Shown in pieces: positions 5,828 to 12,976 of a DNA stretch of 12,976 nt. Both the position numbers and the translations under genes were made by a program. How positions within the stretch are numbered: the first letter of the stretch is position 1; every line of letters begins with the position of its first letter. Source of the DNA: an uncultured Anaerosacchariphilus sp. (GTDB lineage Bacteria; Bacillota; Clostridia; Lachnospirales; Lachnospiraceae); assembly GCA_934373375.1 (NCBI GenBank), contig CAKROP010000032.1, positions 1-12,976 of the forward strand, in the 5' to 3' direction. Below the pieces are notes generated by a model. The model worked only from the letters and a program-made list of their open reading frames with translations, made no database searches and was not told where the DNA came from.

Positions 5828-6967
5828 ATGTTGATTCAGAGTAAAAAGGTTTGGATCGCAGATCAGTTTATTGCGGCTGAACTTGAGATCGAGAATGGTA
5901 AGATTACAGAAGTTCTTCCTTACGGAAGCAAGCCGGCAGACAAGGATTACGGCGATCTCCGTATCGTCCCCGGCTTCATGGACATCCACTGCCACGGCGC
6001 TTTCGGTTTCGATACCAACGACGCCAATGAAGAGGGCCTGCGCAACTGGACGAAAAACATCGTAACCGAGGGTGTTACCTCATTCCTGGCAACTACTATC
6101 ACCCAGAGCGAAGAGGTTCTGACCAATGCCGTTGCCAACGTAGCTAAAGTTATGGAGGACGGCTATGAGGGCGCTGAAATTCTCGGCATCCATTTTGAGG
6201 GACCGTACCTGGATATGGTTTACAAGGGAGCTCAGCCGGAGCAGTACATCGTAAAACCGACCATCGAGCAGTTTAAGCATTATCAGGAAGCTGCAAAGGG
6301 TCATATCAAATACATCACCATGGCTACCGAGACCGACGACGACTTTGCCCTGACCCGTTATCTGACTGAAAATGGCGTCGTAGTCAGCATCGGACATTCC
6401 GCAGCCACCTACGAGCAGGCTGTGATGGCTTACGCCCACGGCGCCCGTTCCATGACCCATGTATACAACGGCATGACTCCGTTCAAGCACCGCGACAACG
6501 GGCTGGTAGGCGCTGCTTACCGCCTGCGCACCATGTACGGCGAGATTATCTGCGACGGTAACCATTCCACGCCTGCAGCCCTGAATAATTACTTCATGTC
6601 CAAGGGACCGGATTACAGCATCATGGTTTCCGACGCTCTGATGGCGAAGGGTTCTCCGGCCGGAAGCAAATACATCTTCGGTGGAAATGAGATTATCATT
6701 TATGAGGACGGAAGCGCTCACCTGACCTCCACCGGCGGACTGGCAGGCTCCACCCTGCGTCTGAATCAGGGACTCAGAATTCTGGTTGAGGAAGCTATGA
6801 TTCCGTTTAATTATGCGCTGAACGCATGCACCATCAACCCGGCGCGCTGCCTGGGTCTTGATGATCATAAGGGTGCTATCGGCGTAGGATATGACGCGGA
6901 CATCGTAGTTCTGGAGAAGGATTACAGCGTGGCACAGACCTATTGCAAGGGCGCAGCCCAGTTATAA
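5828..6967 (+). CDS. nagA: N-acetylgalactosamine/glucosamine-6-phosphate deacetylase
   Basis: Removes acetate from N-acetylhexosamine-6-phosphate. Here the substrate is most likely GalNAc-6-P, giving galactosamine-6-P for AgaS. The 379-residue protein is full length for the amidohydrolase NagA/AgaA family. Metal and catalytic residues visible are the HxH of DIHCHG (His54, His56), Glu124 in HFEGP, His190 in GHSAAT, His211 in MTHVYNGM, and Asp269 in VSDAL. The HxH form is like Bacillus-type NagA and unlike E. coli NagA, which lacks it. The GAH often seen after the HxEGP motif reads GAQ (134-136) here. AGGAGGG lies 11 bases before the ATG. The gene diverges from agaS and precedes the agaZ/gatZ-type gene. 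The family cannot be split into GlcNAc and GalNAc enzymes by eye; the context favours GalNAc (AgaA role). Confidence 0.93.
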   Translation: MLIQSKKVWIADQFIAAELEIENGKITEVLPYGSKPADKDYGDLRIVPGFMDIHCHGAFGFDTNDANEEGLRNWTKNIVTEGVTSFLATTITQSEEVLTNAVANVAKVMEDGYEGAEILGIHFEGPYLDMVYKGAQPEQYIVKPTIEQFKHYQEAAKGHIKYITMATETDDDFALTRYLTENGVVVSIGHSAATYEQAVMAYAHGARSMTHVYNGMTPFKHRDNGLVGAAYRLRTMYGEIICDGNHSTPAALNNYFMSKGPDYSIMVSDALMAKGSPAGSKYIFGGNEIIIYEDGSAHLTSTGGLAGSTLRLNQGLRILVEEAMIPFNYALNACTINPARCLGLDDHKGAIGVGYDADIVVLEKDYSVAQTYCKGAAQL

Positions 6968-6986
6968 TCTGTGTAAGCTATGAAGT

Positions 6987-7015
6987 TTGCATTTTCCGTC
7001 TGATATCACTATAAT
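6987..7015 (+). promoter_or_regulatory. Possible internal promoter before the agaZ/gatZ-type gene
   Basis: A perfect TATAAT (7010-7015) lies 17 bases after TTGCAT (6987-6992), which keeps the important TTG of the -35. It is in the 119-base gap after nagA and could drive the next gene independently. Its predicted start site (about 7022) falls inside the palindrome described next. Confidence 0.45.
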
Positions 7016-7044
7016 AAGACTGTATGGATAGCATACAGTCTTAT
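7014..7044 (+). promoter_or_regulatory. Perfect 13-bp inverted repeat overlapping the putative promoter; operator or attenuator
   Basis: ATAAGACTGTATG (7014-7026) and its exact complement (7032-7044) flank a 5-base spacer. The left arm overlaps the last bases of the TATAAT and covers the expected start site, as a repressor operator would. As RNA it is an AU-rich hairpin followed five bases later by six T (7050-7055), so a weak attenuator between nagA and agaZ is the other reading. The half site was not found elsewhere in the window's intergenic DNA. Confidence 0.55.
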
Positions 7045-7086
7045 AGAGCTTTTTTACAGATACATATATTAAGGAGGATTACCCAC

Positions 7087-8382
7087 ATGAAACACCCACT
7101 TCAGAAAATGATGGAAGACCGCCGCAACGGCATCAAGGCAGGCATCCCTTCCTACTGTACCGCTAACCCGCTGGTTCTTGAGACAGCACTGCGCCGCGCA
7201 AAGCTGCTTGGCCGTCCGGTGCTCATCGAGGCAACTGCCAATCAGGTAAATCAGTACGGCGGATATACCGGAATGGTTCCGAAGGATTTCTATAAAATGG
7301 TTCTTGAAATGGCTGAGAAAATCGGCGTACCGGAAAACCAGATGATTCTGGCCGGCGACCACTTAGGACCGCTGACCTGGCAGAACCTGCCGGAGAAAGA
7401 AGCCATGGACAAGTCTATTGAGCTGGTATATGAGTATGCCCGCGCAGGCTTCACCAAGATCCATCTGGACACCAGTATGAAGGTTGCTGACGATCCGGAA
7501 GGACTTCTTTCCACCGAAACCATCGCCCGCCGCGGCGCTATCCTTTACAAGTCCGCTATGAAGGGCTATGAAGAACTGAAGGCAGAGAAGCCGGACGCTA
7601 TGCGCCCCGTATTCGTTATCGGAAGCGAGGTTCCGATCCCGGGCGGCGCTCAGGAGGCTGAGGATACTCTGGCAGTTACCAGCCCGGACGCATTCCGTGA
7701 CACCGTAGCTACTTACCGCCGTGTCTTCAAGGAAGAAGGCATCGAGGACGGTATGAACGATGTTATCGCAGTTGTTGTACAGCCCGGCGTAGAATTCGGT
7801 GATGATCAGGTATTCCTGTATAATCATGACGCTGCCGTAGATCTGTGCGCAGCCCTGAAAGAGTACCCGGAGGTTTGCTTCGAGGGACATTCCGCAGACT
7901 ATCAGAGTCCCCAGACTCTTCGCGATATGTGCCAGGACGGTATCGCTATCCTGAAGGTTGGCCCGGCTCTGACCTATGGACTGCGCGAGGCACTGTTTGC
8001 TTTAAGCTTCATGGAGAAGGAGCTGGTTCCGGAAGCTGAGCAGGCTCATTTCATTGAGACACTGGAAGAGGTTATGCTGAAGAATCCGGCCAACTGGCAG
8101 AAGCACTATCACGGCGATGACAAACAGCTGGCACTGGCAAGAAAGTACAGCTTCTCTGACCGCGCGCGCTACTACATCGGACAGCCGGAGGTAACGGAAG
8201 CTATGGATAAGCTTTTCGAGAACCTGCGCAAGTACCAGATTCCGATGAACATGCTTCATCAGTACATGCCGGTATCCTACAATAAGGTCCGCGACGGCGA
8301 ACTGGAGCTCGACCCGAGAGAGTTGGCTATGGATGGCGTAACCAACTTTATGATGGATTACGAGTACGCTGTAGCACTCTAA
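7087..8382 (+). CDS. agaZ: AgaZ/GatZ/KbaZ-family protein: tagatose-bisphosphate aldolase accessory subunit or tagatose-6-P 4-epimerase
   Basis: Member of the class II tagatose-1,6-bisphosphate aldolase subunit family (GatZ, KbaZ, AgaZ), 431 residues against about 420-426 in E. coli. Visible family motifs are IPSYCTANPLVLE (20-32), LIEATANQVNQYGGYTGM (46-63), LAGDHLGP (88-95), IHLDTSM (125-131), VIGSEVPIPGGA (177-188), QPGVEFGD (232-239), FEGHSADYQSP (265-275) and ILKVGPALTYGLREALFAL (288-306). In enterobacteria this subunit supports GatY/KbaY, which does the aldol cleavage. Some stand-alone family members have been reported to epimerise fructose-6-P and tagatose-6-P at C4. No GatY/KbaY or tagatose-6-P kinase is present here, so the exact activity is open. 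The start at 7087 has AAGGAGG 9 bases upstream; the frame runs back to 7024, but that ATG is inside the palindrome and has no such site. Confidence 0.88.
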   Translation: MKHPLQKMMEDRRNGIKAGIPSYCTANPLVLETALRRAKLLGRPVLIEATANQVNQYGGYTGMVPKDFYKMVLEMAEKIGVPENQMILAGDHLGPLTWQNLPEKEAMDKSIELVYEYARAGFTKIHLDTSMKVADDPEGLLSTETIARRGAILYKSAMKGYEELKAEKPDAMRPVFVIGSEVPIPGGAQEAEDTLAVTSPDAFRDTVATYRRVFKEEGIEDGMNDVIAVVVQPGVEFGDDQVFLYNHDAAVDLCAALKEYPEVCFEGHSADYQSPQTLRDMCQDGIAILKVGPALTYGLREALFALSFMEKELVPEAEQAHFIETLEEVMLKNPANWQKHYHGDDKQLALARKYSFSDRARYYIGQPEVTEAMDKLFENLRKYQIPMNMLHQYMPVSYNKVRDGELELDPRELAMDGVTNFMMDYEYAVAL

Positions 8383-8403
8383 AAAATATTATAGTATTAA
8401 ACG

Positions 8404-8446
8404 AACATGCTGTAGGATTTCATATCCTGCAGCATGTTTTTGTTTT
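8404..8446 (+). terminator. Intrinsic terminator of nagA-agaZ
   Basis: A 15-bp stem with one G-U pair (8404-8418 with 8424-8438), loop TTCAT, followed by TTTTTGTTTT. It begins 22 bases after the agaZ-type stop codon. There is no matching U-run in the leftward direction, so it mainly serves the rightward transcript. Confidence 0.9.
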
Positions 8447-8489
8447 GAAAAAGCAGAAATACAGCTCCGGCTGCTGCATTTCGTCCGTC

Positions 8490-9698
8490 TTATCCCATAT
8501 CATCATTCACATGAGCCATCACTTCATCTATATTATTGTTAAACCCATTCGCATTCAACCAGTCCATCCTGTCACTGTCCAACCGAAAACTATACCCCAT
8601 ATTCCGGTAAAGACGCACCTCATTGCTGATCCGATTACCCGGTTCACCGTATAAATCATCATAGCTGCAGATGATAATCACATCCTTCTGCCCGTCCCCG
8701 TCATAATCCTGAAAGCTGACTGCCAGCACCTCCTGAAACAACAGCGGATCCCGGTATCCATTCTCCGTAATTCCCGGAAAATCATAGATTTCCGCATTAT
8801 CCTTTACCAGGGAAAAGCTCACATCCTCATTGCCGTACATGGTCTGTCCCGGCGCATAGGATGTAAATATCACCTCGCCCCAGCTTCCGCCCAGATCCAC
8901 CTTAAAGCTCTGGTTATCAATCCGGTAAATGGATCTGGAATAGGTCAGGCTGTCGTCGAACACATTGGAAAGAATCCGGTAGTCCTCCCCCTCCGCCTGC
9001 AAGGTCAGATGACAGGAATGCACATATGGCCGGTAATTCTCATCCCCCGGTACGCAGTCCAGTTCGTAGATGCCCGCTGACAGCTCCCGTCCGCTGACGC
9101 AGGTAAAGTTTACATAATTCGTGTCTCCATGCTCCGTCACCCAGACCTTTGCCTTCTCCAGATAAAACCACGGCAATTCCTGGCTCATCTCGTCCAACGT
9201 ACAGCCAAGCCTTTTGGTCAGGACACGGTTGATCTGTTCTGTCGTAAGCCGGACACAGTCCGTCTCTATATCTTCCCGACCGGATATCTTCAGGTATTCC
9301 TGCTGCTCCGCCTCCGTCAGTGGATCTGTCGCAATTCCTGCGCCGGAATAAAAGATTTCCCCCAGATCCGCGTCCTTCGGATCCCGGTAATCCGATAACA
9401 GGAATCCATAGTTGCCACCGTTATCGCCCTCATTGATCCAGTCGGTGAATTTCTGCAGCTCAGCAGTGGTCAGGTCACGGGCGTCTGAGGTATCTGCTGT
9501 GTTGGATGGACCTGCAGCTGCCTCTGAAAATGCCTCCGCTGTATCCGCCGGATCTGCCGTCTCTCCTGCATCGCCCTTCAGAACTGTGTCTGTATCCGTG
9601 TCTGCATTGCCTGTATCCGATTTTTTTGAAACTGCGCAGCCGCCAAGGGCTACCACTGCGCACAGACTCCATATCAGAGCATTCATTTTTCTTTTCAT
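8490..9698 (-). CDS. Putative surface lipoprotein with a calcium-binding-like DxDGDG motif, function unknown
   Basis: I do not recognise a named family. The 402-residue protein starts with MKRK and a hydrophobic stretch ending in ALGGC, a lipobox with Cys21 as the lipidated residue, so it is probably anchored outside the membrane. Residues about 24-78 form a low-complexity linker rich in Asp, Thr and Ala. The rest is a globular domain with many aromatic and acidic residues. DYDGDGQKDV (331-340) has the DxDGDGxxD pattern of Ca-binding loops as in FG-GAP/VCBS-type repeats and dockerins, but only one copy is clear. The ATG at 9696-9698 is chosen because AAGGAGG lies 6 bases upstream; the frame also offers 9719. 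It is downstream of the C39-type gene on the same strand with a 154-bp gap and its own possible promoter. No link to the GalNAc locus is evident. Confidence 0.8.
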   Translation of the reverse strand: MKRKMNALIWSLCAVVALGGCAVSKKSDTGNADTDTDTVLKGDAGETADPADTAEAFSEAAAGPSNTADTSDARDLTTAELQKFTDWINEGDNGGNYGFLLSDYRDPKDADLGEIFYSGAGIATDPLTEAEQQEYLKISGREDIETDCVRLTTEQINRVLTKRLGCTLDEMSQELPWFYLEKAKVWVTEHGDTNYVNFTCVSGRELSAGIYELDCVPGDENYRPYVHSCHLTLQAEGEDYRILSNVFDDSLTYSRSIYRIDNQSFKVDLGGSWGEVIFTSYAPGQTMYGNEDVSFSLVKDNAEIYDFPGITENGYRDPLLFQEVLAVSFQDYDGDGQKDVIIICSYDDLYGEPGNRISNEVRLYRNMGYSFRLDSDRMDWLNANGFNNNIDEVMAHVNDDMG

Positions 9699-9786
9699 GC
9701 AGACCCTCCTTTTATCCATGCACCTGAGCTTTTCAGCTTTTTCACATTTTCATTACGGATTGTTGTGAAATTTTCCTATTTTTCTT

Positions 9787-9815
9787 ATTGTAACGTATTT
9801 CCTATCTTCTGGCTA
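9787..9815 (-). promoter_or_regulatory. Possible promoter of the lipoprotein gene
   Basis: On the minus strand TAGCCA (9815-9810) and TACAAT (9792-9787) are 17 bases apart, matching the sigma-A consensus at 4/6 and 5/6 positions. It lies in the 154-base AT-rich gap after the C39-type gene; nothing else is apparent in that gap. Confidence 0.4.
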
Positions 9816-9852
9816 TCTTTTCTTTCTGTTTTTTGTACTTTTTAACAGGTCA

Positions 9853-10755
9853 CTACACACTGTAAGCCCACAAGTTTTTCATCTGATTCATCAGCTTCTG
9901 CACATCCCAGTGTTGTTTCGTCCGTTCCACGCTGTTCGGATCCCTCAAAATAATATCGCCGTTCTTATCTACCCCTGTCAGCACCAGGAAATGCCCCGCG
10001 TCCGTGAAATCTCCCGGGCCCATAATGCAGATAATCGGCTGCCCCGCCTCCAGCGTGGAGCGGATATGCTCTTCATCGAAAATCACATTTGACACGGTAA
10101 GCCCCAGTTTTTCCGCGCCGCTGCTCATCAGATCCCAGGAAGAACCGGACCCGTCCACATAGTAACCCTTATCCTCGGCCATTTTCGCCACCTCATAGGG
10201 ATTCCACTGCGTCTCCCCGGTCAGTCCGCAGACTACCATGGACAGGCAAGTGGGACCACAGCCGGTTATCGCCAGGAAATCACTTCCATATGTCTCATAG
10301 CCCCAGCGCTTATCCCATTGCAGAAAATGGGGAATTTCACCCTTCGTCACTTCTTTGGACAGATCGATATCCTGCAGCCCTTTATATTTCGGATAATCCA
10401 GCACAAAATCCTTCGTCTCCGGGTTGCGCTCCACCAACAAAATCAGGCTTTCCGGATACCCCTGATCCTTCAGCTTCTGAATATTCACTTTTCCAAAACC
10501 AAAAAACAGATTTAACGCTGTATAAGCCACCAGCACCAGCAAAACCGCCCCCAAAAGTGTACCGAGCATGGACGCCAGAAAATGGATGCGGGCCTTACGT
10601 CGGTCCCGGCGGCGCCTGCGACGACGATTTCCGGTATTTCCTGTCTTTCCACTCCGGCGTCGGACATCCGTTCTGCTTCTCCGTCCATCCCATTCATCTT
10701 CCGGGTCTGCTGTCCGCTCATCCCTGTAGTCTGCTTTATTCCTCTGTCTGGTCAT
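9853..10755 (-). CDS. Membrane-anchored C39-family (papain-like) cysteine peptidase-like protein
   Basis: A 300-residue protein with three parts. Residues 1-57 are very basic, with an unbroken run of seven Arg at 44-50. Residues about 59-86 form one hydrophobic helix, a signal anchor placing the C-terminus outside. Residues about 138-300 are a peptidase C39-like domain: IPHFLQWDKRWG, the nucleophile in ITGCGPTC (Cys166), the catalytic His in AGHFLVLTG (His255), and RDPN with the expected Asp272. Domains of this kind cleave peptides or peptidoglycan-linked substrates outside the cell; the target cannot be told. There is no ABC-transporter part, so it is not a bacteriocin exporter. GAGGGG lies 6 bases before the ATG (10753-10755). 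It diverges from the ATPase gene and is followed by the lipoprotein gene. Confidence 0.87.
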   Translation of the reverse strand: MTRQRNKADYRDERTADPEDEWDGRRSRTDVRRRSGKTGNTGNRRRRRRRDRRKARIHFLASMLGTLLGAVLLVLVAYTALNLFFGFGKVNIQKLKDQGYPESLILLVERNPETKDFVLDYPKYKGLQDIDLSKEVTKGEIPHFLQWDKRWGYETYGSDFLAITGCGPTCLSMVVCGLTGETQWNPYEVAKMAEDKGYYVDGSGSSWDLMSSGAEKLGLTVSNVIFDEEHIRSTLEAGQPIICIMGPGDFTDAGHFLVLTGVDKNGDIILRDPNSVERTKQHWDVQKLMNQMKNLWAYSV

Positions 10756-10787
10756 GGTAGTCCCCTCTTCTTTCGTTGTATAGGTTC

Positions 10788-10796
10788 AGTATAACA
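10788..10796 (-). promoter_or_regulatory. Extended -10 promoter of the C39-type peptidase gene
   Basis: On the minus strand TGT followed by TATACT (10793-10788) makes an extended -10 element, 32 bases before the start codon. The -35 position has no good match. Confidence 0.45.
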
Positions 10797-10878
10797 AAGG
10801 TATTTCCATTCTTCTTGTACATTCTCTTTCGAATTTCTTATATTTCTCTTATTTTTCTTTCTTCTGTTTTGTGGAAAA

Positions 10879-10887
10879 TGGTATAAT
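10879..10887 (+). promoter_or_regulatory. Extended -10 promoter of the ABC-class ATPase gene
   Basis: TGG followed by a perfect TATAAT (10882-10887) gives an extended -10; the -35 position is poor. It lies 37 bases before the ATG at 10925 and therefore argues against translation starting at the in-frame GTG at 10871. Confidence 0.6.
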
Positions 10888-10924
10888 GGCCTCAGGTACT
10901 ATATTTTTTCAAAGGAGTTTTTCT

Positions 10925-12616
10925 ATGAAATCATCAGAAGATTTACGGAGCAGGCTTCGCTCTATTGACCATCGGAGTTATCCGGCTTATAAAGATTTGA
11001 AGGGGCAGTACAATTTTGGAGATTATATCCTGTCTGTTGACCATGTGCAGGGAGATCCCTTTGCGGCTCCTTCACGGCTGTCTGTAATTGTTCCCGCAAA
11101 AAATGCCGCATTTCCGGCGGAGTATTATGATACGCTTCCAAAACGCGTCACTCTGCAGGATCATCTGACCCGGCTTTTCGGCACACAGCTTGTCCGGGGC
11201 AGCAGACAGGCGGGCGGTTCCGGAAAGAGTGGCCTTCTGGCAGTCTCCCACTGCGGCCAGGAAGTACTGGAGCGTACCGCCTGCCGGGTAATTAAGGGGG
11301 AAGTGACGCTTCGCTTCGAGGCCGGTTTTCCGGCGCATGGCCGGACCATCGACGCACGGGGCCTGGAAAAGATGCTCTTTGATATTCTGCCGGGCTGCGT
11401 GCTGAACAGTCTTTATTTTCGAAAAATCAATCAGGGCCGGCTGAAAAACGCCATCGAACTCTGTGAGGATCAGCAGTATATTCGCGCGATGCTTCCAGAA
11501 CTGGGACTTTGCGCTTTTCTGGCCAATGGCTCCATTCTGCCCCGCCAGAGCGGCATTTCTGATAAGCCTATGGAGCATGCTGTTTCATTCCGTTCCCCGG
11601 CTTCCATGGAAGTGACGCTTACGCTGCCACACCGCGGAGAAGTCTGTGGCATGGGGATCCCGAAGGGTATTACGCTCTTTGTGGGCGGCGGCTATCACGG
11701 CAAATCCACGGTGCTGCAGGCGCTGCAAAACGGTGTCTACAATCACATTGAGGGAGACGGCCGGGAACTGGTCATTACCGATGAAAGCGCCTGGAAGCTG
11801 CGCTCTGAAGATGGACGCAGCGTGACTCATGTGGACATTTCGCCTTTTATCCGGCAGCTGCCCGGTCAGAAAAATACCGCTGATTTTTCCACCGAGGACG
11901 CCAGCGGAAGTACCTCTCAGGCTGCCAATCTGATGGAAGGTATTGAGGGTGGCAGTAAGCTGCTTCTTATCGACGAGGACACCTCCGCCACCAATTTCAT
12001 GATCCGGGATAAGCTGATGCAGCAGGTGGTTTCTCCCGAAGAAGAGCCCATCGTTCCCTTTATCGAACGGGTCCGCAGTCTCTATGAAGACCTGGGAGTC
12101 TCCTCTATCATCGTAGCCGGAAGCTCCGGTTCGTATTTCTATGTGGCTGACCACATCATACAGATGAAGGAATACGTACCAGTGGATATCACTAAGAAAG
12201 CCAAAGCTGCCGCCGCAGATTTTCCGGTCTTCTCCGCCACACAGTCTGCTTTTCCTGACGTTCACTCCCGGCGTTGTCCACGCCCGAACGTCGCCCTCAA
12301 AAAGGACGACCGGATAAAGCTGAAAGCATCCGGGACCAGCGAGCTCTCCCTGAACTACGACACTGTGGAGCTCCGCTACCTGGAACAGCTCCGCGACAGC
12401 GAGCAGACCATGGCGCTGGCTTATATTCTGAAGTATCTGGAGCTGTCCGTCATGGACGGACGCAGGAGCATGTCGGAACTGGTAGAGCTCATCGAAGCGC
12501 AGCTCGACAGCAACGGGCTGGAAATTCTGTTTGGCAGCCCTGATATACGGGCTTCACTGGCACGCCCGCGGGCGTTGGAAATCCTGGCCTGTGTTAATCG
12601 TTATCGAAGGTTATAG
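10925..12616 (+). CDS. Predicted ATPase of the ABC class (ABC_ATPase family), function unknown
   Basis: A soluble 563-residue protein resembling the 'predicted ATPase of the ABC class' family (Pfam ABC_ATPase), which is not part of a membrane transporter. Visible are the Walker A loop GGGYHGKST (254-262, Lys260), a signature-like ASGSTSQAAN (326-335), and Walker B KLLLIDEDTSATN (345-357, Asp350 and Glu351), followed by SSIIVAGSSGSYFYVADHIIQM (393-413). The N-terminal about 240 residues are the family's own domain; the C-terminal part (about 455-563) is helical. A trypanosome relative is linked to RNA editing, which hints at nucleic-acid binding, but bacterial function is not established. The ATG at 10925 has AAAGGAG 7 bases upstream. 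No transport genes are adjacent; it converges with the receiver-domain gene 24 bases beyond its stop. Confidence 0.88.
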   Translation: MKSSEDLRSRLRSIDHRSYPAYKDLKGQYNFGDYILSVDHVQGDPFAAPSRLSVIVPAKNAAFPAEYYDTLPKRVTLQDHLTRLFGTQLVRGSRQAGGSGKSGLLAVSHCGQEVLERTACRVIKGEVTLRFEAGFPAHGRTIDARGLEKMLFDILPGCVLNSLYFRKINQGRLKNAIELCEDQQYIRAMLPELGLCAFLANGSILPRQSGISDKPMEHAVSFRSPASMEVTLTLPHRGEVCGMGIPKGITLFVGGGYHGKSTVLQALQNGVYNHIEGDGRELVITDESAWKLRSEDGRSVTHVDISPFIRQLPGQKNTADFSTEDASGSTSQAANLMEGIEGGSKLLLIDEDTSATNFMIRDKLMQQVVSPEEEPIVPFIERVRSLYEDLGVSSIIVAGSSGSYFYVADHIIQMKEYVPVDITKKAKAAAADFPVFSATQSAFPDVHSRRCPRPNVALKKDDRIKLKASGTSELSLNYDTVELRYLEQLRDSEQTMALAYILKYLELSVMDGRRSMSELVELIEAQLDSNGLEILFGSPDIRASLARPRALEILACVNRYRRL

Positions 12617-12640
12617 GCGTTGGCCAAAACGAAAAGGAAA

Positions 12641-12976
12641 TTAGCACTTTTCTTGTTGCCTTATGATTTCCGCTAACATCTGCAGCAGCTTATCAACCTG
12701 AACAGGCTTTGAGATATGACCATTCATTCCGGCTGCTGCAGCCTCTCGCTTATCTTCTTCAAACGCATTTGCTGTCATTGCAATAATCGGTATGCATGCT
12801 TTATCCTTATCTGGCAGGTGCCTGATGATCTGTGTTGCTTTATAACCGTTCATTTTCGGCATCTGGATATCCATGAGAATCATATCATATGTGCCTGCCG
12901 GCATCTTTTCTATCCTGTTTACACATTGAATGCCATCCTCCACACGTTCTGTTTTAAGGCCGGCACGCTCAAGGAT
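12641..12976 (-). CDS. C-terminal receiver domain of a response regulator or hybrid histidine kinase (partial, runs off the right edge)
   Basis: Only the last 111 codons are in the window; the frame is open to the right edge and no genuine start is visible, though an internal GTG lies at 12943. The sequence is a CheY-like receiver: ILERAGLKTERVEDG, then the phosphoacceptor Asp in MILMDIQMPKMNG, the switch Thr in PIIAMTANA, and the Lys in HISKPVQVDKL. The stop follows about 10 residues after the last helix, so nothing else follows the receiver. The MDIQMPKMNG and MTANAFEEDK wording is typical of receivers at the end of hybrid sensor kinases, which is my preferred reading; the first helix-strand unit of the domain and any kinase would lie beyond the edge. 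What it senses is unknown. Confidence 0.88.
   Translation of the reverse strand: MLERAGLKTERVEDGIQCVNRIEKMPAGTYDMILMDIQMPKMNGYKATQIIRHLPDKDKACIPIIAMTANAFEEDKREAAAAGMNGHISKPVQVDKLLQMLAEIIRQQEKC

Noticed and set aside
6080..6868. 262-codon leftward frame opposite nagA
   Set aside because: It lies entirely inside the well-supported nagA gene, has no recognisable domain and no ribosome binding site; it is a shadow of high-GC codon usage.
7363..7890. 175-codon leftward frame opposite the agaZ-type gene
   Set aside because: Antisense shadow of a full-length conserved family member.
9853..10755. Bacteriocin exporter or maturation peptidase
   Set aside because: The C39-like domain is not fused to ABC-transporter membrane or ATPase parts, and no small double-glycine precursor gene is visible nearby.
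10871..10924. Upstream in-frame GTG start for the ATPase gene
   Set aside because: The -10 box of the likely promoter lies inside this extension, and AAAGGAG is correctly placed only for the ATG at 10925.
11585..12265. 226-codon leftward frame opposite the ATPase gene
   Set aside because: Fully inside a gene with intact Walker motifs; its translation shows no known motif.
12617..12640. Terminator between the ATPase and receiver-domain genes
   Set aside because: Only 24 bases separate the stops; the one pairing (GAAAAG with CTTTTC) is six bases long and reaches into the receiver gene.

Overview
The window looks like chromosomal DNA from a gut-type Firmicute, most likely a Lachnospiraceae relative (inference). 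Grounds: strong GGAGG ribosome binding sites before nearly every gene, sigma-A promoters with TATAAT boxes in AT-rich intergenic DNA, moderate GC in the genes, and protein types typical of Clostridia. No tRNA, rRNA, IS element, CRISPR or phage gene was seen.

Region 1 (1-8446) is an N-acetylgalactosamine (GalNAc) uptake and catabolism locus. A mannose-family PTS is encoded in two separate leftward transcripts: IIB-IIC-IID (2207 to 43, agaV-agaW-agaE type) and agaS-IIA-yajC (5603 to 3685). An AraC-family regulator gene (2426-3625) lies between them, divergent from IIB and convergent with yajC; a perfect 18-bp hairpin separates the converging ends. Divergent from agaS run nagA (5828-6967) and an agaZ/gatZ/kbaZ-family gene (7087-8382), closed by a terminator. 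Inferred flow: GalNAc enters as GalNAc-6-P; NagA removes acetate; AgaS turns galactosamine-6-P into tagatose-6-P plus ammonia; the AgaZ/GatZ protein acts next. No tagatose-6-P kinase and no catalytic aldolase subunit (GatY/KbaY) is present here. Either they lie elsewhere, or this GatZ-type protein is a 4-epimerase yielding fructose-6-P. The left edge cuts the IIBCD operon, and an AGGAG at bases 1-5 suggests another gene follows.

The best regulatory signal is a 14-bp direct repeat (13/14 identical, 21-bp period) abutting the weak -35 region of the IIB promoter, the geometry expected of an AraC-type activator site. A degenerate pair with the same period, the same 7-bp gap and nearly the same distance to the -10 precedes nagA. 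A 13-bp-arm palindrome overlaps a putative promoter between nagA and agaZ and may be an operator or attenuator.

Region 2 (8447-12976) is unrelated housekeeping or envelope material: a lipoprotein with a Ca-binding-like DxDGDG motif and a membrane-anchored C39-type cysteine peptidase-like protein (both leftward), a rightward ABC-class predicted ATPase, and the C-terminal receiver domain of a response regulator or hybrid histidine kinase running off the right edge.
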